Both the position numbers and the translations under genes were made by a program. This document shows positions 17,338-26,065 of a DNA stretch of 64,000 bases, piece after piece. The stretch spans positions 1 to 64,000 of the forward strand of contig JAWKTN010000009.1 in assembly GCA_041399065.1 (NCBI GenBank), given 5' to 3'. Each line of letters opens with the position of its first letter. Within the stretch, counting starts at the first letter, position 1. This DNA comes from JAGQPD01 sp020426865 (GTDB lineage Bacteria > Planctomycetota > Planctomycetia > Pirellulales > Pirellulaceae). The notes beneath the pieces were generated by a model that worked only from the letters and a program-made list of their open reading frames with translations, searched no databases and was not told the origin of the DNA.

Positions 17338-18717
17338 TTAAATATTCTCCAACATGGCGGTTGAATCACCAAACGAATTGGCTGGGACGCCCATGTGATT
17401 GAGCATGGTAACGAACAGGTTCGACATCGGAACGCCGCCAGCGTCGACAAAGCGACCTGGGTTGAGTTTTCCGCTGCCGCCGCCAACCAACAATGCCGGC
17501 AAATTGTAATGTGTGTGACGGTTGCCATCAGCGATCGCCGCACCATACAACAACATGACATTGTCGATCATGGGACGACCATCGACGTCTTCGGTATCAC
17601 GAAGTTTGCGAACGAACCTGGCGAAATGCTCCATGTAATAGAGCTCAATCATCACTGTCTTTTCCAACATATCGTCGATACGATGATTATGCGTCAACCA
17701 ATGGTGCCCTTCTTGGATGCCGAGTTGCGGGTAGGGGATGTTGCTCCCGTCGTTGGCCAACAGCAATGAGGCAACTCGGGTCTGATCGGATTGAAACGCC
17801 AGCGTCAGGATGTCGTACATCAGATCCCATCGCTGGCCGATTTCTTCAGGAGCTCCCTCCGGCGTCGGAACGTCCAGATCCGGGATTCGTTCGATCGCCT
17901 CAACATTCTGAATACGTCGTTCGACCGCTCGGATCCCCGTCAGGTATTCATCCAATTTGCGTCGGTCGTGGACACCCAGTTGCTGCCCGAGTGTCCTGGC
18001 GTCCTCGAGCACAAAATCGAGCACCGACCGTTGTGCTTGGTTGCGCCGGACGATTGACTGTTTTCGTTCCTCTGGCTTCCCGGTCCCAAACAATCGCTCG
18101 AACGCCAACCTGGGATTCGGCTCGGGCGTAACGGGCGTGGTCGGCGACGACCAGGAGAGATTGTATTGATAGGCGCAGGCATATCCCGAATCGCAGCTTC
18201 CGGAATTGTGGATCTCATCGCATGTTAGCTCGACCGACGGAAAGCGTGTAAGATGCCCCAAGGCTTGTGCTGCCAGTTGGTCCACAGAAATGCCACAGTG
18301 GATATCGCGTCCGGCCGTTTTCCGCGCTCGCGCGCCAGTCAGATACGTGGCACCTGCTCGAGCGTGGTCGCCGGGTCCGTCGGGGCCGGGAGTGGCATTC
18401 TCATGGTTCAGTCCGGCAATGATTTGGATATGCTGACGAAGCGGTTCAAGCGCTTCCATCGTGCGTCCGAGTTGAAAATCGCGTTCACCGCCGGTCGGCC
18501 ACCAATTGCTCTGCACAACCCCGTTGGGAATCATGAAAAAGGCCATCCGCAACGGCGCCGGTTGTGACTGACCTGCCAAAGCTGTTCGCGAGGCGATGGA
18601 AGGGAACATGGGAAGTGCCATGCATGCGCCACCAACGCCGCGCAAAAATCTTCGCCGACTCAGCGATTCGTATCGTTGTTCCCGTCGCTTCGATCCTCTG
18701 TTGAATGCTTCGGCCAT
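17338..18717 (-). CDS. DUF1552 family exported protein with Tat-type signal
   Basis: 459 aa; ATG at 18717 with a GTG one codon earlier. The N-terminus carries a twin-arginine motif (SRRRFLRGVGG) before a hydrophobic segment and an A-x-A region, so export in folded form is likely. The rest matches the DUF1552 domain, which belongs to the alkaline-phosphatase/sulfatase-like fold group by general appearance; typical markers are AGLNHENATPGPDGPGDHARAG and NVMLLYGAAIADGNRHTHYN-like stretches. The gene follows the DUF1592-type cytochrome gene by 72 bases. The pair is a hallmark of planctomycetes and Verrucomicrobia; its function is unknown. Confidence 0.9.
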   Translation of the reverse strand: MAEAFNRGSKRREQRYESLSRRRFLRGVGGACMALPMFPSIASRTALAGQSQPAPLRMAFFMIPNGVVQSNWWPTGGERDFQLGRTMEALEPLRQHIQIIAGLNHENATPGPDGPGDHARAGATYLTGARARKTAGRDIHCGISVDQLAAQALGHLTRFPSVELTCDEIHNSGSCDSGYACAYQYNLSWSSPTTPVTPEPNPRLAFERLFGTGKPEERKQSIVRRNQAQRSVLDFVLEDARTLGQQLGVHDRRKLDEYLTGIRAVERRIQNVEAIERIPDLDVPTPEGAPEEIGQRWDLMYDILTLAFQSDQTRVASLLLANDGSNIPYPQLGIQEGHHWLTHNHRIDDMLEKTVMIELYYMEHFARFVRKLRDTEDVDGRPMIDNVMLLYGAAIADGNRHTHYNLPALLVGGGSGKLNPGRFVDAGGVPMSNLFVTMLNHMGVPANSFGDSTAMLENI

Positions 18718-18789
18718 CACACTTCTTTCCGATAAAACTTCGCCAATTGCCGTCTGTCGGCATCGCCCCTTACAACTCCTGCCCGCGCA

Positions 18790-21318
18790 TTAGCGTTCCG
18801 TAGGAACGCGCCGCCGCTGAAACTGCGGCGACCCGATCACATCTCCTATTAACACCGACATCCGCCCGCCGTTCTCCTCCAACCGCTGGACGATGTTATC
18901 GACGGTCGCCGCATCTGAGTATTCTACCCCGCGGCCGAGGGCATAGGTCAACAGTTTTTCCGTTACACAGTAGTAGAAATCCTCGCGTTTCTTGTCTTTG
19001 AGGACGGCTTTCAACTGACGAACCGTTTCAAATGTTTCACCGCTCATCAGTTGTCCCGCTGGATCGATCGGTTGCTGTCGGTCGGTATCGCGCCACATTC
19101 CCAGGGCATTAAAGTTTTCCAAAGCCAATCCGAGCGGGTCCATGCGGGCGTGGCACGAGCGACACAAGGCATTGTCGCGATGCAGTTCCAGGACTTCACG
19201 CAGGGCAGGTGTGCGATCGCCGAATTTTCCTGCCGACTCCTCCAACTCCGGCACCGGACCGGGCGGCGGGGGAGGCGGAGTACCCAGGATGTTGTCCAGG
19301 ATGAAAAGGCCCCGTTTGACAGGCGATGTGCGGTCGGGATTCGACGTAATCGTCAGCAATGTCCCTTGCGTGAGGATTCCACCTCGCGGACTGTCAGCAG
19401 GCAATTCGACCCGCCGCATCTGACTCCCTTCAACTCCATCGATCTTGTAGTGCTCGGCCAACCGTTGGTTCAGAAATGCATATTCGCAGTCCAACAACTC
19501 AAGCAAGCTGCGATCCTCGCGCAAGATATACGCAAAGTGCATTTCGGTTTCCTGTTGCATTGCCCAACGCAATTCGGCGTCGAAGTCAATTTGTGGCCCG
19601 CGTCGACGACGAAAGCGACCAAACCTGCCTCGCGATCTACGGTCGATCTCCGCTTGTTCCTCAGCGGTCGGAGGTGGCAGGTCCGCCTCGATCACCGCAC
19701 CAGCGTCAATGCGAACTTGCGGCACATCGCGCGACCGCAACCACTGTCCGGCGAAATTCTCCACCAAGGCCGCGCTGCGTGGGTCGGCAACCATTCGTTC
19801 CACTTGCGCGTCCAACTGCTCGCGAAGCTGACCGTTCTGTGCCAACCGAAACAGCTCGTCGTCTGGCATGGTCGACCACAGGAAGTACGACAGTCGCGAT
19901 GCCAAAGCGAAATCGTCGACGCGTGGATACCGTTCGCCGTCGATTGGCGGATGATGCCCTTCGACCCGATACAAGAACCGCGGCGACGCCAGCACCGCTG
20001 TGATTGCCTGAGCGATGCCCTGCTCGAACGTTTTTTCCGGTTTGGAATACTCGCTGACGGCGATGCGAATCAATGCATCCATCGTCGATTCCTCAACTGG
20101 GCGACGAAATGCTCGAGTCGCAAACAGCTGTAGAACTTCGTGCGCGTACGTTAATCGCGCGGCATCGTCATCGGGTGGAGAGTCCTTGGTATAGATCCGG
20201 TCAAAGTTCGCCGGCTTCACCCATCGCTCTTTCTCCATTGGCCCGGCGACACGCACGCGAACAATTTTGAGGCGAATATACGCACTATCGGTGCTTCGTG
20301 GCGCATCCTCCAATGGCGGCAATGGCGTCACGGCACACCTTAGCGAATAAGATCCCGGCTGCCACTGGCGATCGAAATGATAAAAATACGATTCACCGTC
20401 GTGATAGACGAACGTCTCGTCGATCACTTCCTCACCATCCAAGAAAAACTTAACGCCAGATCGGAGGGAGTTATATTCGAACTGACCGTCCACGCGAAGC
20501 TCAATGTCAATCTCATATTGGCCCGCTGCTTCTGCAACAAACTCCGCGCGCAGGTCAGCTGCTTCATCGAAGCGGATTTCTCTCCCTGTAAGTGGCCGAG
20601 GGCGCGCATCGATTTGCTCACCGATAGTATCATCCTTTGTGTCCTGCGACCGTTCTTGCTCGGTCGGTATCACATCGATGAAGTCCGACCCAGCGTAGAT
20701 GCGTTCGGCCGGCTGACGATTGACCAACGGTACCGTGGCGGCGACGATCTGTTCGGCCGCGGCGAGGTATTTTTCCGTCAACATCGTTGACACTGTCAGG
20801 ACTTCGCCGATGTTATCGAACCCGTAGCCGGTATCGTCGTGCGGAAAATTCAACAGCACGTCGTAGTCGTAATCCAACAGGTCGGCGATGGTGTTTTGAT
20901 ACTCGATGCGATTCAATCGTCGCAGCACGCTCCGCCCCGGATCGGGATGGTTGGGATCGATCTGAAACACATCGCGTTTGACCCATTGGGCAAGTTTTGC
21001 CATCTCGCCGGAGGAAGGACGAACGGCGTCGACCGGCGGCATCACGCCCGTGCGAAGATTCTTCAACACACGGACCCACACCGCCGTGTCGTTGAGTATC
21101 GATTCGTCCTGCTCCAGTTTGTCAAACGCCAGTTGCCCTTCGGCAGCGCCGTCGCCGTGACAGTCGTAACAGTATTTTTGCAGAAACGGTTTGACCTCCG
21201 CGTGATACACCGCCTCGTCGGTGTTGGCTGATGAATCGTCAGCTATCACCGCCGCTGGTAAACAGGTCGCCGCGGCGGTGAGGAGGGCAAGTGTCAGGTT
21301 TTGTTGGCGGAAGGTCAT
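18790..21318 (-). CDS. Exported c-type cytochrome protein (DUF1587/1595/1592/1588/1585)
   Basis: 842 aa. Signal peptide at 1-26; heme-binding C50-x-x-C53-H54 in a cytochrome-like N-terminal domain; DUF1587 around 105-170 (RRLNRIEYQNTIADLL); a beta-rich carbohydrate-binding-like insert at about 240-350; DUF1595/1592 around 380-570 (FATRAFRRPV, then ASRLSYFLWSTMPDDEL); DUF1588 with the conserved L-H-R ... C-R-S-C-H ... MDPLGLALENF near 735-760; and DUF1585 at the end. GGAG lies 7 bases before the ATG. Known members occur in large numbers in planctomycetes and have been proposed to act in oxidative polysaccharide breakdown; this is not established. Confidence 0.92.
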   Translation of the reverse strand: MTFRQQNLTLALLTAAATCLPAAVIADDSSANTDEAVYHAEVKPFLQKYCYDCHGDGAAEGQLAFDKLEQDESILNDTAVWVRVLKNLRTGVMPPVDAVRPSSGEMAKLAQWVKRDVFQIDPNHPDPGRSVLRRLNRIEYQNTIADLLDYDYDVLLNFPHDDTGYGFDNIGEVLTVSTMLTEKYLAAAEQIVAATVPLVNRQPAERIYAGSDFIDVIPTEQERSQDTKDDTIGEQIDARPRPLTGREIRFDEAADLRAEFVAEAAGQYEIDIELRVDGQFEYNSLRSGVKFFLDGEEVIDETFVYHDGESYFYHFDRQWQPGSYSLRCAVTPLPPLEDAPRSTDSAYIRLKIVRVRVAGPMEKERWVKPANFDRIYTKDSPPDDDAARLTYAHEVLQLFATRAFRRPVEESTMDALIRIAVSEYSKPEKTFEQGIAQAITAVLASPRFLYRVEGHHPPIDGERYPRVDDFALASRLSYFLWSTMPDDELFRLAQNGQLREQLDAQVERMVADPRSAALVENFAGQWLRSRDVPQVRIDAGAVIEADLPPPTAEEQAEIDRRSRGRFGRFRRRRGPQIDFDAELRWAMQQETEMHFAYILREDRSLLELLDCEYAFLNQRLAEHYKIDGVEGSQMRRVELPADSPRGGILTQGTLLTITSNPDRTSPVKRGLFILDNILGTPPPPPPGPVPELEESAGKFGDRTPALREVLELHRDNALCRSCHARMDPLGLALENFNALGMWRDTDRQQPIDPAGQLMSGETFETVRQLKAVLKDKKREDFYYCVTEKLLTYALGRGVEYSDAATVDNIVQRLEENGGRMSVLIGDVIGSPQFQRRRVPTER

Positions 21319-21487
21319 GCCACGACTCCGTTGGCGGTGGGAATACGGTGTCGTAGCATTTTACTTGCCCACGAGTTCCCAGACAATTGTCGGGGGATCG
21401 TGGATAGGAGTAGTCGACGGGCAAAACGGCTCGTATGTTGCCCAACTGTCCCAGCTGGTCCGTCTTATTCTGCGGTGTTGCCGCAAG

Positions 21488-21504
21488 ACGGCTGGGACAG
21501 CCGT
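21488..21504. repeat. Intergenic hairpin ACGGCTG/CAGCCGT after htrA-like gene
   Basis: ACGGCTG, loop GGA, CAGCCGT: perfect 7-bp stem, 30 bases past the protease stop codon. A 14-bp tandem duplication, AGCCGTGCAACTTT at 21499-21512 and 21513-21526, overlaps its right arm. Same palindrome core as at 17228 and 57814. Confidence 0.7.
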
Positions 21505-21533
21505 GCAACTTTAGCCGTGCAACTTTGTCGGTG

Positions 21534-23096
21534 TCATTGGATCACGACAAAACGTGAACCCTGACTTGTCCGGACCAGCAGCAATATCCCGTCCTGCGAA
21601 TCGCCACCATCGACTGCCTTACTGAATTCTTCCAAGGAGTTTACCGGAGTACGGTTGACGGCCGTGATGACCATTCCTTCCTCCAGACCAGCACGATCGG
21701 CGGCACCAGCGGGTTTTACGTTGGTAATCACCACGCCTTCGGCTTTCTTCATTCCCAACTGTTGCGCCACGTCGGCGGTCAAGTTCGATACCTCGATACC
21801 CAACCGCTCGAAGACCGTACCGCTTGGCTCAGACTCTCCTCGGTGCGACGGACGTGCAGTACCGTAATCTCCCGGTTGCTCCTCCGGAGTGAACGTCAAG
21901 TCGTGACGGCTGCCGTCGCGGATGATTGTCAAGGCATGTGGTGTGCCCATTTTGCTGCGTTCGACGAGAATCTGCAGTTCGTTGGGGCTGTTCACCGCCA
22001 TTCCAGCGTATTCCACAATAACGTCACCCATCTGCAATCCCGCCTTTGCCGCGGGTGAGCCGGGGAATACGTCCGTAACCGCCACGCCTTCGCGCGGCTT
22101 GACGTGAAACTGGTTTGCCAAGTCGGCCGTCACTGGCTGGATACCAACTCCCAGGTAGGCTCTATGAACCGTACCACCTTGGACAAGTTGATCCGCTACC
22201 CATTTTGCCAGGTTTGCAGGAATTGCAAAACCGATTCCGTCGTTGCCGCCACTCTTGGACGAGATCGCAGTGTTGATGCCGACCACCTGCCCTTCCAGAT
22301 TCACAAGCGGACCGCCGCTGTTACCCGGGTTGATTGCCGCGTCGGTTTGGAAGAAGTTCTCGCGAGCGGCAATGCCGATACCGCGGTGCTTCGCACTGAT
22401 GATGCCGGCCGTGACGCTACTCTCCAGACCAAACGGCTGACCGAGCGCAATCACCCATTGGCCAACTTCCACCGAGTCGCTATCGGCCAACGCCACGGTC
22501 GGTAGTCCAGTGGCCTCGATTTTTACGACAGCAACGTCGGTTTTCGGATCGGTCCAGACGTTCGTCGCTTTGAATTCGCGGCCGTCGCTGAGCTTGACCG
22601 TTACATCGCCATTGCCTTCCACCACGTGATTGTTGGTCAGGATAATACCGTTGGCATCCACGACGAAACCCGAACCAGAGCCATAGGCATGGGGCGATCG
22701 ATCCGGCGATGGCACTTGAAAGTCAAAGCCACGTTGTCGAAAGAAATCTTCAAAGGGCGTGCCAGAAAACGGGTTTTCATCGCCACGCCCACGGTCGTTA
22801 TTCAGTCGGCCGGTCGTTTGATCGTCGTTTTCACGTGGTCGGTTTTCCACGGTAACGACGGCCGGCAGGACTTTATCTGCCGCCAGACGAAACGCCAGCG
22901 ACAAATCTTTCGCTGACGAGATCGCCCGTTCTGCCTCCGCGGCGCTTACGGCCGGCGCGTTGTGCGTGGCAAAACGGATTGGCACGACGTTCGTTGCACC
23001 CTTGCCACCCCACGTTGCCGCCCCAGCGGCCATAACCAATGTACCGCCGAGCAAACCCATTCCGATCCACGACGATCGACTTCGCTTGGATTTCAT
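21534..23096 (-). CDS. HtrA/DegQ-type periplasmic serine protease
   Basis: 520 aa. An N-terminal signal or anchor helix (about 10-30) precedes a trypsin-fold domain with the full catalytic triad: H157 (LTNNHVVEG), D187 (DPKTDVAVV) and S260 (NPGNSGGPL). Two PDZ domains follow at about 305-395 (YLGVGIQPV; GSPAAKAGLQMGDVI) and 420-510 (GAADRAGLEEGMVI). A longer-than-usual low-complexity linker lies between residues 85 and 135. It degrades or refolds misfolded envelope proteins. The ATG has AAGGGG upstream. The gene faces no operon partner; the region upstream is a decayed accessory segment. Confidence 0.95.
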   Translation of the reverse strand: MKSKRSRSSWIGMGLLGGTLVMAAGAATWGGKGATNVVPIRFATHNAPAVSAAEAERAISSAKDLSLAFRLAADKVLPAVVTVENRPRENDDQTTGRLNNDRGRGDENPFSGTPFEDFFRQRGFDFQVPSPDRSPHAYGSGSGFVVDANGIILTNNHVVEGNGDVTVKLSDGREFKATNVWTDPKTDVAVVKIEATGLPTVALADSDSVEVGQWVIALGQPFGLESSVTAGIISAKHRGIGIAARENFFQTDAAINPGNSGGPLVNLEGQVVGINTAISSKSGGNDGIGFAIPANLAKWVADQLVQGGTVHRAYLGVGIQPVTADLANQFHVKPREGVAVTDVFPGSPAAKAGLQMGDVIVEYAGMAVNSPNELQILVERSKMGTPHALTIIRDGSRHDLTFTPEEQPGDYGTARPSHRGESEPSGTVFERLGIEVSNLTADVAQQLGMKKAEGVVITNVKPAGAADRAGLEEGMVITAVNRTPVNSLEEFSKAVDGGDSQDGILLLVRTSQGSRFVVIQ

Positions 23097-23592
23097 AGTC
23101 TTGTCCCCTTCTCTAAAGAATGGCCTTCGCCAACCAACGGGCGTGCCACATTGCTGGTTCTAGTAACGCAGAAACCGTGCCGGATACTTGGCGGGGCTGA
23201 AATGAGTTGCATTTATGCGACCAGCGCCGAAATGCTGGGGCAAAATGCCCCAGCCTGGGGCATTTTGCCCCAATACGCGTGCTTTTTGCACAAAGGTACT
23301 AAATCCGTCACAGCGATCGTCGCTAAGTTGCTTGCTTGAAACGCATTTCGTCAAGAACCGTCCTCCTAAATTGAGGTGAGGTTTTGCTGTCAGTTTTTGG
23401 GAACGTGAACAATGTTTAGTTCTCGGCTTTGGATGTCGGTTCGGGCAAACGTTTCGTCCACGTAATGGCCCCGTTGCTTTTCGTGGTAGGAGGAGGCCAT
23501 TGAAGCGTCGTGGCAGTCGCACCAGACTCGGTACTCAGAGGCACGCCTCAAATGGCTACCGCTATGGCGGATTTTGCACCTTTGATCGCTTT
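23097..23592. other. Gene-free stretch upstream of the protease gene
   Basis: About 500 bases with no believable gene on either strand; the open frames are short and lack family resemblance. The only clear structure is the double palindrome at 23236-23272. The promoter of the protease gene must lie near its left edge but I cannot identify hexamers with confidence. Confidence 0.5.
23236..23272. repeat. Nested four-arm palindrome
   Basis: Two 17-base arms, TGGGGCAAAATGCCCCA and TGGGGCATTTTGCCCCA, are separated by GCC and are exact reverse complements. Each arm is itself a 7-bp hairpin with a 3-base loop (AAA or TTT). The unit can therefore fold as one long hairpin or two small ones. There is no flanking T-run. 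It lies 140 bases before the protease start. Confidence 0.85.
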
Positions 23593-23685
23593 CACCCTGT
23601 TTTCAAAGCGGCCATCGCCAAGATCATGGGCGTCTCCAGAACTGCCTTCTACCACTACATTGGCACTCAGAAGCTAGGTCCAGAG
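23593..23685 (+). pseudogene. Serine-recombinase C-terminal helix-turn-helix remnant
   Basis: A 31-codon stretch encodes KAAIAKIMGVSRTAFYHYI, a close match in form to the helix-turn-helix at the C-terminus of resolvase/invertase recombinases. The catalytic domain with its serine is absent upstream: the surrounding open frame (23500-23970) shows no resemblance to a recombinase core. I read it as a fragment left by deletion. It could instead be a coincidental match, but the length and spacing of the two helices are right. Confidence 0.5.
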
Positions 23686-23752
23686 GTCCAAAAGGACCGC
23701 AAACGAGCAGTATTTTTTTGCATGGATATGCTCCGTACCCTAACAGGCGCAG

Positions 23753-23800
23753 GTGGGTGTGGTGATGGTGCTGCATACCTGGGGACAGCAGATGACGATC
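23753..23800 (+). pseudogene. IS91-type transposase fragment
   Basis: The peptide GVVMVLHTWGQQM corresponds to the conserved segment preceding the histidine motif of Y2-type IS91 transposases, which normally continues with H-x-H-x-H and PGGG. Here the reading loses all resemblance immediately afterwards, so only this short conserved core remains. The frame continues openly to 23992 without recognisable domain content. Confidence 0.5.
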
Positions 23801-24326
23801 CAAGCCACAAACTGGTTCGTGGCGGGCCTGCTTGCCTCTCACGGACGAATCCTTACGCAGCTTTCGACGCTCGACGAATGCCAAGCGTACGTCCCCTTGA
23901 TGGACGTGTCGCTCGACTGCCTTCCGGCAACGGAGGACCCCATCGACATCCAGTATGCCCCGCTCTGTGAAGGACTGATTCCAGACATATGACGCCCGAC
24001 CCGCCTGACATCGCGATCCAACTTATTGTTCGTTGCTGCAAACGCCGAAGAGCGATGACGGTGCGCGCGGTGAGCCGAGACCATGCGCCAACATCGCGTT
24101 ACATGAGAGAAAGCGTGACCATGTCACGGACGAAATCTCGCTCCAACAGCGTGCCGCGCTTACCCAGCCTCACAAAACCCCTCTACTGAGCTACGAGCAA
24201 GCCTTTCTCGGCTAATAGCAACCAAGCATCACCGCCACGAATCCGTCTGCACCTGAGTTGGTCAGGCTGTCAATTGCTCTTCATTGAATGCCAGTTGTGC
24301 GGAAAGTGCGATCTAAAACAGTCGAA
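23801..24326. other. Degraded sequence without identifiable gene
   Basis: About 520 bases downstream of the transposase fragment. Several frames are open on both strands but none has a ribosome-binding site, motif or recognisable fold. It is best regarded as decayed mobile-element or chromosomal DNA. Confidence 0.5.
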
Positions 24327-24563
24327 CTATGGGGCAGTGGACCTTTCCGATAGAATAGCTATTGCAAGATCAGCGTCCTCCTCGCGAACGAATACCCGCA
24401 CAAATGTTGCGTTTGTTGGTGCCCCGGCATTGGCTATCGATGACGCCATGTCATCGCCGTCCAGAAATGCCACCAATCCTTCGGCATTGAGGAGACCCAT
24501 GGCGAGTTCGCCGTGGAGCTTGTGTGTACACCGATAAACCTCAATAAGTCTTGACCTATTCAC
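24327..24563 (-). CDS. DUF2007-domain small signalling-like protein
   Basis: 78 aa from the GTG at 24563, with AGGAG six bases upstream; the frame is open as far as 24728, but the extra N-terminal residues are polar and unlike the family. The fold pattern of DUF2007 is clear: an opening strand LIEVYRCTH, a helix LHGELAMGLLNAEGLVAFLDGD, a strand FVRVFVREEDADLAIAIL. Members are described as putative signal-transducing proteins; ligand and partner are unknown. It is the only intact-looking gene among mobile-element remnants. Confidence 0.72.
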   Translation of the reverse strand: MNRSRLIEVYRCTHKLHGELAMGLLNAEGLVAFLDGDDMASSIANAGAPTNATFVRVFVREEDADLAIAILSERSTAP

Positions 24564-24908
24564 TTCGCGCTCCTGGATGTGATTCAACGAGCGCCGATTA
24601 TTTGGAGAATCCGCCAACGGGAGTTTACGAGAATTCTTGTAGTAGTCCGTTAATGTTGTGTCCAATACGCTCGCCGTCTTTTTCTTTTCTCCTTGCCGGT
24701 CAGGCTTTTGATTTTCAGATCGATCCAATCACCGAAGCTGACTCCGCTTGCCCTTCGCATTCTAAATGACCGAGCGCGATTCTTCGATAAAACTGATATT
24801 GGAGCATATCGAGTGAAAAAATAAAAATGGGAATTCCTCAGTTGATTGCACTCAAACGGCGAACTGGAGTTCGCAGAAGGAATTCCCATGGACGGAATTG
24901 TCCCATGA
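24564..24908. other. Intergenic stretch with hairpin
   Basis: 345 bases between the small DUF2007 gene and the IS630 remnant. It contains the hairpin at 24827-24889 and otherwise AT-richer, non-coding-looking DNA. It may include the former left end of the insertion sequence. Confidence 0.5.
24827..24889. repeat. Long-arm hairpin next to IS630 remnant
   Basis: Arms ATGGGAATTCCT (24827-24838) and AGGAATTCCCAT (24878-24889) are perfect 12-bp reverse complements. The 39-base loop contains a second hairpin, GCGAACT-GG-AGTTCGC (24859-24874). It lies 20 bases before the transposase start and may be a terminal structure of the insertion sequence or a separate small element. Confidence 0.75.
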
Positions 24909-25570
24909 ATGTCGCGGTCGGACAAGCGGAGATTGGAAAAACGTTGCCGAAAACTGAAGGACGGGGACCAGAAGACACGGTACTTGATCGTCCTGAATTT
25001 GGCAGACGGCCGATACGGCCAGAGCATTGAAGGTCGACCGGAGCACTACATATCGAGTGGCAGCGAGGTTTCGCGAGGAAGGCGCTGATGGGTTGGTCGA
25101 TCATCGTGAGGAGAACGGGGAGACCAAGCTGTGTGATGAATTCCTTTCCACACTTTGGAAGGTGGTTGAGTCTTGCCCAGGGGACCATGGAGCGGAAGAC
25201 AGGTATCAGAATTCATATCTCAACCATGAGTGTTGCTCTATCGAGAATCGGCGCGCGGCGGGGGCGTCCGAAGCCGATTGTGGAATCCACGTGGTCGAAA
25301 CAGGCAAAAACAAGCGATTGAGGGAACTCCGGGAATTGGTGGAGGACCATCCCGATGACGAAGTGGTTGTCTACGAGGATGAAGTCGACGTCCATTTGAA
25401 TCCCAAGATTGGTTTGGACTGGATGGTCAAAGGACAGCAAAAGGAAGTGCTTACTCCCGGACAGAATGAAAAACAATACTTGGCCGGGGCATTGAATCCG
25501 AAAACGGGCGAACTGACCTGGGTTGAGGGTGACAGCAAGAACAGCCTGCTCTTTATTCAACACTGGCAGA
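24909..25570 (+). pseudogene. IS630-family transposase, frameshifted and 3'-truncated
   Basis: Starts at the ATG at 24909 (MSRSDKRRLEKRCRK...), an HTH region of the IS630 type. Frame changes are needed near 25025 (into LKVDRSTTYRVAARF), near 25199 (into KTGIRIHISTMSVALSRIG, GRPKPIVE) and near 25315 (into NKRLRELRELVE). The first catalytic aspartate region survives (VVVYEDEVDVHLNPKIG, then GAL NPKTGEL). Resemblance ends at about 25560, before the second aspartate (normally in a D-N-Y-x-x-H motif). With at least three lesions and no C-terminus it cannot be active. Direct repeats or terminal repeats bounding the right side were not found. Confidence 0.85.
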
Positions 25571-25855
25571 AACCCATGTCAACATACCGTGCAATACGAG
25601 ATGGACATCGGTAAGCGCGTCGGGCGAAAATTGAAGAGCCACGGTGCCCAGCGGAGACCATAGTGTGTCGTCTGTCCACTCGCCATATCCACCTTGCCAA
25701 GACAATGATAACGACTCGCCCCGCAGCCAGCACAATTACCAGAACCGCTCGATGCGCGCCGAGGAAACGCATTTCACCCGTGGCGGATCGCATAGTCTCA
25801 TCCCCAAGCTATTTCGTGTCAAAACCCCGAACAGCATTCTTACCGTAGGGAGTGA
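25571..25855. other. Unassigned sequence downstream of IS630 remnant
   Basis: About 285 bases with no convincing gene. Short open frames exist on both strands, none with a usable ribosome-binding site plus family resemblance. Confidence 0.4.
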
Positions 25856-26056
25856 CCTGCATCCCTCAGTGGGCGGTGGGATCGATGGTTCCTGGTTCCG
25901 TTTGGCGTCTTGGTCGCATTCCTGGGACTGTTTGTCGTCACTCTCGTCAGCCAGGCCTATTGGGATCGTCCCCGTCGGCTCCAAGACGTAATGTTCGACG
26001 CCATGGCGAGAACGATCACATGGAGAACCTGGCGCGGCACCTTTCGACGTCGATAG
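25856..26056 (+). pseudogene. Possible degraded gene for a membrane peptide
   Basis: A 66-codon open stretch between stops encodes one strong membrane helix (WFLVPFGVLVAFLGLFVV) followed by a charged tail rich in Arg/Asp/Trp. It has no ATG or GTG near its left edge, and the upstream stop TGA at 25853 suggests loss of the N-terminus. Its end is 10 bases before the next possible gene, with a ribosome-binding site overlapping, hinting at a former operon. Coding character is judged only by composition. Confidence 0.3.
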
Positions 26057-26065
26057 GACGAAATT

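Noticed and set aside
19051..20133. Long plus-strand open frame (360 codons) opposite the DUF1592-type gene
   Set aside because: It is fully antisense to a gene with clear domains and has no ribosome-binding site or motif.
23160..23522. Minus-strand open frame of 120 codons upstream of the protease gene
   Set aside because: It runs through the nested palindrome and has no recognisable domain.
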